Source of the DNA: Cardinalis cardinalis
Taxonomy: Eukaryota; Chordata; Aves; Passeriformes; Cardinalidae
Reading direction: 5' to 3'
DNA: 64,000 nt
Assembly (NCBI GenBank): GCA_014549065.1
Contig: JACDOX010000162.1
Span: forward strand, 840,196 to 904,195
This document shows positions 37,301 to 46,300 of this stretch, one piece after another (positions within the stretch are counted from its first letter, which is position 1; the number at the start of each line of letters is the position of its first letter). The translations under genes and the position numbers were made by a program. The notes under the pieces were generated by a model, which made no database searches, was not told the origin of the DNA, and saw nothing but the letters and a program-made list of their open reading frames with translations.

Positions 37301-40300
37301 CTTCAAGATTAATATGCAAATCACTTTTCAGTTGAGTGTTTACTGGAATATTGGACTGCTAAAAATAAAGTTTCAAGGAGATGGAGAAAGTGGTTGAAAA
37401 GAAAACATTNTTTCTTCTAGAAAGAGGAGTCTGAAGAAAGACCATAACAACAGAAGGAATAAATACTTAGGCACNAGATGTTGACCAAATAATAGACTCG
37501 AGCTCTGAACGTTTTTCCTAATCATTAAGTATCTTACACTTTTTATAGAAGTTGAAAGGAAGCAGTAGAAAAACCTAGAGAAAGGAAAAATACAGCTGAG
37601 TAAGCAGGAGAGGAAAGAGCAGCCCATTTCCTAGAGAACNGGAGCGCTCCGAGGAGGAGCCTGCAGGCCGTGGCTACCCACCAGCGTCATGATGCCCAGC
37701 CTGTCCACCTCCCTGGCGGGGCTGTGCGGGACGCGCCGGGGCGTGGAGCGGCCGCTGCCGGGCGGGGAGGAGCCGGCCAGGGCCCCACCGAGCGCGGGGG
37801 CCACGGAGCCCAGCGAGCGGAACCGGCCGTGCGCCTCCAGGCTGCCGCTGCCCACGCGGCTCTCGATCTCCTCCGCGCGCTGCTCCGTGTTCTCCTTCTC
37901 CTCCTGGATCAGCCTGAGGGAAAAACAGCCTCACAGGGATGTGACATTCCAACAAGGACTGGCACCGCCAAATTTTCTGAAAAATCCCTTCGCCAGGATT
38001 TCTTCTCCTGGGAAGCTGAGAANCCTCAGAGAAAAATGAAAACGACATTATCTCATTTGCTTCTCCTGTGTTTTGCTGCTTTGGAATGTGGTTTGGAGAT
38101 TGTTTATCCAATAGGTGGTTGTTTGATTGGTTTCAGTGAATTGTTTTAACTTAATGACCAATCATGGGGTAAGGCTGCGTCGAGACTCTGGCAGGAGTCA
38201 TGGGTTTTCATTACCATTCTTTGTAGCCTTCTGTCTGTACCCTTTCTCTATTCTTGAGTATAGTTTAATATAGTACTCCTATCCTATAGTATCCTATAGT
38301 ACTCCTATCATAAAATAATTAGTCTTCTAAGAACATGGAGTCAAATTCATCATTCCTCCCCTCATCAGGGGACCCCAGAAAACACCACAAAGGACCATGC
38401 AAACAGAAGTGGCACTTAGCAGAAAAACGTGGGGAAATTACCATTTTTGAGCGTATTTTTATCAAAAGCTCCACAGCAGACAGGCCATACCTGATCTCTT
38501 TGTTGATTGCATCCAACTGTTCCTGCAGCATTATGGCCAAAGTCTGAGCATCAGCCTGACCACTTGGTGACAGCAGATCGACTGAGCTGAAAATGGTCTC
38601 CCTGTCGTCCTCCATGTCAGACACATCCACATCACTCTCAAATGCCTGTGCCACATTTGCCAACACACTGGCTTGCTGGGCCCGCTCCCAATCCTGCTCA
38701 TTCAGGGTCTGAACCTACAAGAATCCATTAAAGAAATAAATCCAAGCTCAAATGGAAAGAAGTGACATCTCTACTACTTATCAAGAAGTTTAAAGTAATT
38801 TATGTAAGTCCACTTACATGCTGAACGCATCCATCAAGACAGCAATGTTTAGAGAAATGTAAAAAAAAAAAGCTATAATGTAGGAAGCTTTAACCTTTAT
38901 TTAACTGCAAGATGCAGAACATACTTTTAATTACAGCAGAATTTTGCTATCAATTCTATGGGAACTATGGAATCAGTTTTATATAANGGGTACTCATGCA
39001 TCCTGAAAGGAAATGGAAATTGCTTGCAGAACAGTAATGTGTTAGATTAGAGTATACAGACACAAAAGTAGGACTGCTTCAAATTGTGCTTTACAGGCTT
39101 ATCAAAATTAAAAAACNAAACCAAAAATAAATAAACAACCAACAACAAAACAAAGTAGGAGCTCCAAACCATAATCTTGCAACTATTTGCTAACAATTAA
39201 AAGGACCAGCGGCTGTTCATGAGTTGGTAACACAGGATCTATAAAANTCAGGAATTTTTTTCCCGGGTCCTCCCAATTCTAAAACCTCCTTGCACCTGAT
39301 TAGCCTCATGCACTGAACCAATCTGTGCTGTNATCTGTATTTTCCCTCCTCACCTTGGAAGGCTCGTCCCTGAGAGCAGCCAGACGCCCCTTCTGGGGCC
39401 GCCTCAGCACNGAGGAGGAGCTGTAGGAGTCTGTGTGACTGTCCCCCACAGAGGACGATGGCACAGGGAATCTGAAATCTGCTCTGCTGCAACACAAAAC
39501 AAACATTTCATCTCTACTAAGGGAGAAAGAAACAAAAAAAAAGTCACTCAAAGGATTCCTCTTGTCTTACCACTGCCAGTTGTTTTTAAGCAGTATAAAA
39601 GTTGTTTATATGCTCTAAAAAACTGGATTTATAGCTGTGACTGAAATATTTTCATTTATAATATAAAAAATTGTATTTAGCATGATGGCCTTAAAGAAAA
39701 TAGGAAAAAAAACAAACTACTGCTGGTACCTATGATGAAGTGATGTGGCTCTGAGCCTCACTTGGTCGTTTTCAGCCCTCAATGCATCAACATTTAATAC
39801 AAGTTGATCCTGGAAAAATAAATAGAAAAAACATATCATTTGCTTTTTAAAAAAAAAATTAGTGTCAACTACAAATTTATAAACTCACATTTAGGTTTTT
39901 TTATCTCATTTCTCTGAAAGCTGGAAATAACAGATTTTAAGATATAGCCTTTACCTATTTAAACATTGTTTTTGCTACACACAATACAGCACTGTCACAA
40001 AAGGACATCCNAGAGTAATTCTGCTGCCTCTCTACCCTGACTCTAGTAATGACAATATGNATTTTAAAAACAGCAATTAGTTCAGATGCTACTAAGTTTA
40101 TTATAATAAAGTGATGATGAGAAAGAAGATTTGTTCAAGCTTTCTGCACAGAAGCATCTAAAATTATGCACTTTTAATTTGGACATTTTTACATGCTCTA
40201 GAAACTCTGAATTTAACAGCAGAGAAATACAATGAATGTGAAAACAACAAAAGCCTAAATAAAATAAAAAGTGGCTGATAATGAACATCTGTAAGAAGGG

Positions 40301-43300
40301 ACCTTGTCATTTCCAGGATAAGCAGAATAGAAGCTGCTATTGCTAAGGAGCAGCCAAGTCTAATAAATAGTTCTCCCTCTGCTCCCCAGCTCTTAAAATT
40401 AAAAAAAAAAAAAAGCGTTAGCAGTTGCACAAGCATTTNGTGATATTCAATGCTTTGAGAAAACCTTATGGAAAAATACCCAACATTAAAAGTATTTCTC
40501 ATTTGGTTTTGCTGTTCAAGGTCATATGTACAACAGTATAAAAATTCTACACAATCTCCAAACTTTGGCCAATTGCCAACACATACATCCAGGCACTTCA
40601 CANGTGTTAAGTCTTGGACTAAAAGGTTATGTATTATCTGTAAAATCCCCCTAAAACTGTGGCACACAATACCATAAAATAAGCAATAACAACTCCTTTC
40701 TCTTAACAGAGCAGGAAATGTTAAGTTTTATGAGGAATTAAAATCAGATCCTGCTATGTAGCAAGGCAGCAATTAANTTCCAAGATAATATTTCAGAAAT
40801 GCAGTCTACCTTTTCATGCTGAAGTTCTTCTATTTGTTTTTTAGCGTTTTCAATTTCTCGAAGAAGTGAATTCTGAAATTAAAGGCATCACAAATTAAGT
40901 CACTCATAAGCTTTACACTTTTAAACCATAACCATGACTATCAAAAAAATGCAGTCAACACTACACAAACACATCTTAAATTACANATCCTTGATTGCTT
41001 CCATCATTTCACTTTGATTATAGTTGAAGGTTTATCCTTCCAGGTGTACAGCCCGCTAAATAATGGATTTAGTAACAGTACTGGTTCCATAAATCTTTAA
41101 TAGCAATAGCAGCCTTTTAAAGCTCCATTTCACAATCTAACTAGTAAAAAAGGGAATAATTATGGAATAATTCAAAGTAATGCAAAAAAAGAGCACATGA
41201 TCAGAACAAAGTCTTAATGTTACCTGAATGTTTNTTCCCAACTTTGCATAAAAGAACGAGCTGGAAGCCTCAACAAGAACACCTTTCTAGAAGCTGTTAA
41301 CTNCAGTAAAGGACAAGTAGATTTTCCTCATTATTTGCAAATGTAGTTATGGTTTGGAAGATAAGAGGGAGTCAGGGTCAACCCTGAGACATCACCTACT
41401 ATTCAAGCATTATGCACNAATGCAAGAGGAAGCAAACATTCAGTACAAGTCTGGAAACACCATTTGCGTTCCAAAGCATTTTATTGCCATGACTTTAAAA
41501 CCAAAGACACTCAGCTTTTCCTGAAACATTTCCCCAGATGGTCATTTCACCCTCTAGTAAAAGAAACTAAATATATTTTAATCCAAGACCAAGCAACTCA
41601 AAATCAGCATCAAGCAAAGTGCCACTTTAGAAGACATTGCTTTGCTGGATGACAAATAAGGGATCTAAATTCAAGCTATGCATGGAAAAATAATCCATAA
41701 GGATCTAGATCCAAAAGCAGAAGGGAAGAAAAGGAGTGAATAGTGTGCCAGAAGAGATGAACTGAGTGCAGNGGAAAGCTCCAAGACATGCACTGACAGT
41801 GCAGGAAAAGCCCATTTAAATGCATATAANGAATCCCAAAATGAGCTACCTGAGAAGAAAACCAAATTGCAGGAATCCCACAATGACTCAGGGGAACTGA
41901 TGCAGCCAAAAGCAGTGGGAAACAAAGGAGACTGCACTGGAAAGGTCAAAGTTCCAGTGCTTTAGGCTTCCTGTATTACACTGGATGAGCCTATTCATGC
42001 AATCTGCACCAATCAAATGAAAAAGGATAAAGCTTCTTAAAAGTTGCCTTCTCAACACCACAGTGCAGTGCCCAGGGACAACCTCAAAAATTATTTTTAA
42101 GAGCACATTTTCAAAATCCATACTAAAGAAGAGCCTTAACAGCAACTACTTATTAATAAGGGATTTGTGTTTATTTGCTGAAGTTTCAGACATGTGGCAA
42201 AAGGCACAAACCATTACAGAATCACACGTTCATTACTGGAATGTTACCTTGTCTTCCAGGGCAGCCATCCTCTCCTTGAGATGAAGCTGGAGCCTTTCAT
42301 TGGATTCAGACAGGAGCTTATCAACAGTTTCTGACAAACGTTTATTATGCTCTTCATTCATCTTCTCTCTCTGTCTAGCCTGAGATACAAAGAAGCTGGT
42401 GAAAAAACTTCAGATTTGCAATATCTCTAACAATTTCCAGGTTATGAAGGCAGCAAGCTTTCTTTAATCCAAATGCATTTTTTTAACAGCAATATTTTTC
42501 CACAGAGGAACACTGCATGTGCCTCCAGGCCTCTGTAAAGGGAATCTAAGGGACACTTCAGTCTTTAATAAGTGATCTGAGATCAGAAGTTCAAAAATCC
42601 ATGCCTACATTAAAAAAAAAAATCTAAAAGGCACAATTCAGAATGGATTCCATTATCTGTAACCCAGGAANCAATTCTTCCATAGTCATTTAATTCAGCA
42701 AGTTTCTTCAAAATTTACTGGAGACTCTCAGCACATTCTCCTTGAGATTTAAGGTTAGCCACAGTACAGTGACTCACCAGCAGCCAGCCTAAACTCTAGC
42801 TTTATTTTAAAGCTGAGAAACAAAGAGGATTAGGTTCTTGCTTTCAGCTTTTTATCTTTGTCAAAATGATGTGCAGTACCCTTTGCAGTTCTTGATTCTT
42901 CTCTTCAAGCTGTGCCTCCATCTGTCTCAGCCGCTCCTCGATATTGCCNTGTCTCTCCTCAGCCTGTCAATTTGAGAGCAAAATTAGAATTTGGGTGGGT
43001 TTTTTCAGGCTCCAAAAGCACAGAAACACTGAGGCACAGGAATATTTCTAACATGCTTTACACAACTGCCATTTATGATAAAGGACAATGCAGAACAGAT
43101 GCTTTTCTGTCACCAAAAGGACCTTGCAAGAGTTCAGATGGGAAGTGGTAAAATGATGAAACCTCTCACCCCTAAGTACCATCATGAATCAACTACTACT
43201 ATTTGNAAACGAGCTTGCAACAGCAAAGTTCATTCATATTCCCAAGAAATAAAACCAAAAAATAAATAAAAGTAAAGACTGAGTGCATTTTCAGCTTCTC

Positions 43301-46300
43301 CTCACTAGCCTGGACGATGGGACTCTTTGTTAGTAATCATGGCAAAGCAGAAAGCAGCAAGCAGAGACAAGGACTAAGATACAAATTCTACCTTCCTAAG
43401 CTTGGTGGCAAGTTCCAAAACTTTAGCATCTTTAGCAGCAGAGCTCCCAGGAGACAAAAGGTCAGACTACAGAGCCAGTTAGGGACAGGAAAGATAACAG
43501 GGAAAAAAATGAAACTAAGGCTTTGAAAGAAAACATGCACACACACACTTGAAAAGGCTCATTTGTAGTTAACTAAATATAATTCTTTAGATTTCATTAC
43601 TCCATTTGTAGCCCTCTAAAAATCTTAGTATTTAGTAGTACCACAACTTCTCTCTCTCTCCCCACTTCTTTCACTTAGCAGTGTAAGAAATTTAGGTTCA
43701 TGTTTAGAAGACTTTATACCTATTATTGAATAATTTTAATAAAAAGTACCAAAATAATNATTCAAAGAGATATTTTTATGATGCAGAAGAGTTAACAGAA
43801 AACCTGCCTTGAGTTCCAAAGAGCAGAAACTTTAAAAAAAAGAGATTAAAAATTTTAATAAAAGAAAGAGTAGATCAGAGTGTCTTGAGAAAGATGAATG
43901 GGAAAAAAAAAGTAGGAAATAAACATTTTCTGCAGGAAATAAATATTTTCTGAATTATTTGTGGTAAAACTGGAAATCAAATGTAACCAAACGAACACTA
44001 GGAACACATTTGCTGCAGTGGGACACCAATGGAGGAAGAAGTCTGGAGGANACTGTGCCACCACCTCACCTTTGTAAGTGCTGCCACTCTCTGTGCCAGC
44101 TCAGCCTCCACCTCTGGCAAAGTCTCAGCTTTTCTCAGGGTCTGCTGCAGCTTTTGCTCAGCCAGTTCCAGTCGCTCTTGCAGTTGCCTGTTCTTATCTT
44201 CACTCTGCACAGGGTCATGGCCAGCAAGTGTTGAGGGTTAGAGAAGTGATTAGTTAGGAAGTGGTTGGCTAAACAACCATTTCTGGCTTATAAAGTTGGA
44301 CTATTTCATGTCAAGCACTTCTCAAACTTCCTCTCTCACCAAGGCAATAGCCTGTAAAAACCACTACACGCTANGCAAATCTTAAAAGTTTAGCCAGAAT
44401 GAGTAATTTTCACCCACAAAACTAAAGTTGCTTGGATACACATCCAGTAAATTAAAAATCCACAATTCACAGGGACAACAGCCCTGCTGCCTCAAGATAA
44501 AGTGCACTAAATTTCTCAAAACCATTTCCCCTTCCCAGTAAAGCTGTCTCATCTTTATTCCCAGGGTAAAAATCTCTGCAATGTATGACTCCAGCTCCTG
44601 AAAAACAATCACCAATAACAGCACATTACAGCTGATATTTATCTCCCTAAAAGCAAAGTGCTTGAGCACAGCATGAACATTAATTATCTCCATTAGCTTT
44701 ATGCTGAGCAAAATGTACTTCATCTCATTTGAAACCACAACCTGTCGGTGCATGGAGTCCTTAGTGGCAATTTCATTTTCAAGTTTATCATTGAGGTCGT
44801 GCACGGATGTAGCTTCACGTTGTGCAGCGAGGTAGCGTTTCTCCAGAGTGGTGATCCTCTCCTCCATGTCCTCCTTCTGGGCCAGAGTCTGGGAAGGACA
44901 CACAACAGAAGTCAGAATGTGAGAGATAATTTCAAGTAAAATAATTTCAAATANTTTTTTTNAAANTCAGNTTATTTTTCTCAGTAAAAAATTAAGTGGA
45001 AAGAAATGGCTTTTTAAAACAGTTAATGATTAAAAACCACTGGGCTTTATTACCTTACACCACAGATCTGCTACTTTCCTTTCCAATGGTACACACACAA
45101 ATCTTGGCTTGCTGGGGATGGTCAGAGAGTGTTCTGGGATTTAATTAAGCTCCCTTTCTATCTAATAAGGANATGTGGGACCCTGGAGATTAAAGATTCA
45201 GGAGTGACAGGAACTGTCAACTACACCACTGAAATTAAAGGGATTCCTCAACCAAGTGCATCTTTTAAAAAAGGAAGCAACAGTAATAAGCTAAGCATGT
45301 ATGACAAGATCAAGCATCTCTTCCAGAACATGCTGAAGCTGGCAATGCTAAATTCCAATCTATTAATGAAATACCTAGTTACTCATAGGTTTATCCTGAA
45401 GACAGATTTTTTTAAGTGGACAATGGGACCCTTTGGTCATTTAAGCAAAAACCAGACACCCATCATGTCCTATAAAACCATTTTCTTCTCATCTATCAAA
45501 CCAAAAACTTCCAAAAACATAAANGTTCAACTGAAAATCAGTGAAAGTAAAATTTTATAAAGATGGCATTTGTGACTCCCTAAATCCTGACAGTTCCTGC
45601 CTCACCTCTCGTACATCCCTCTGTAACTTTGTGTTCATTTCTTCAGATTTGATTAAGTCTTTCCTTGCTGTGTCTAGATCTTCTTCCAGCTCTGTTACTC
45701 TGCTGGACAAAGCAGTGAGNCGTTCTTTCATTTGTGTCTGCTCTTTGTTTTGCTTATCTATGATGTCTTGGAGTTCAATCACTTTAGCAAGGTTTTCATC
45801 GTGGCATAATGAACCATCAGAGGATCTCTAGTAAACAGAAAAAAAAGTGTATTAGCATGATGCAAATTAGATTGAAAAATAAATTGTTACTCACCTGTAA
45901 ACATCCCTCCCCAAAGATAATTTTATTATTGAACAGACTGCAAAAGCTGAAATTTCAATAACTATGACTTTGNAACTAGATGATCATTCAAAATTACTTT
46001 ATTATGGTTTAAAATTAAAATGTTATAGTTAATGATTAAAACCCATATGTCTGCTAAGCAAAGTAAATAGCTGTACCTTCCCATTTGTAGTTGGTGTATT
46101 TTCTTGTTCATGATTTATATCCAGCATCCCATCTGGAAGTGTTTTCTTCTGATTATTTTGCTCTTTCAGAATCATTAACTGAAAGAAAAGTTTACAGACA
46201 CATGTTTCAAGCCAATTCCTTTTTCACTAATAATATAAGGAACAGCTGCAAAAGCAAAGGAGCAAAACAATTACTGATTCTACTGCCAGGTATGTATTAA

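Noticed and set aside
37670..38149. 159-codon plus-strand open frame
   Set aside because: It is the antisense shadow of the GC-rich PPFIA1 exon running into the LTR.
37940..38389. Possible full endogenous retrovirus
   Set aside because: Only a single LTR-sized unit is present between the putative target duplication. There is no internal coding or second LTR.
44382..44741. Open frame continuing from a PPFIA1 exon through the intron, with an internal TTTTTCAG before ELESYIAEIF
   Set aside because: The exon has a valid donor and the next exon joins in phase. The intronic continuation has no liprin similarity, so retention or a cryptic exon is only a weak possibility.
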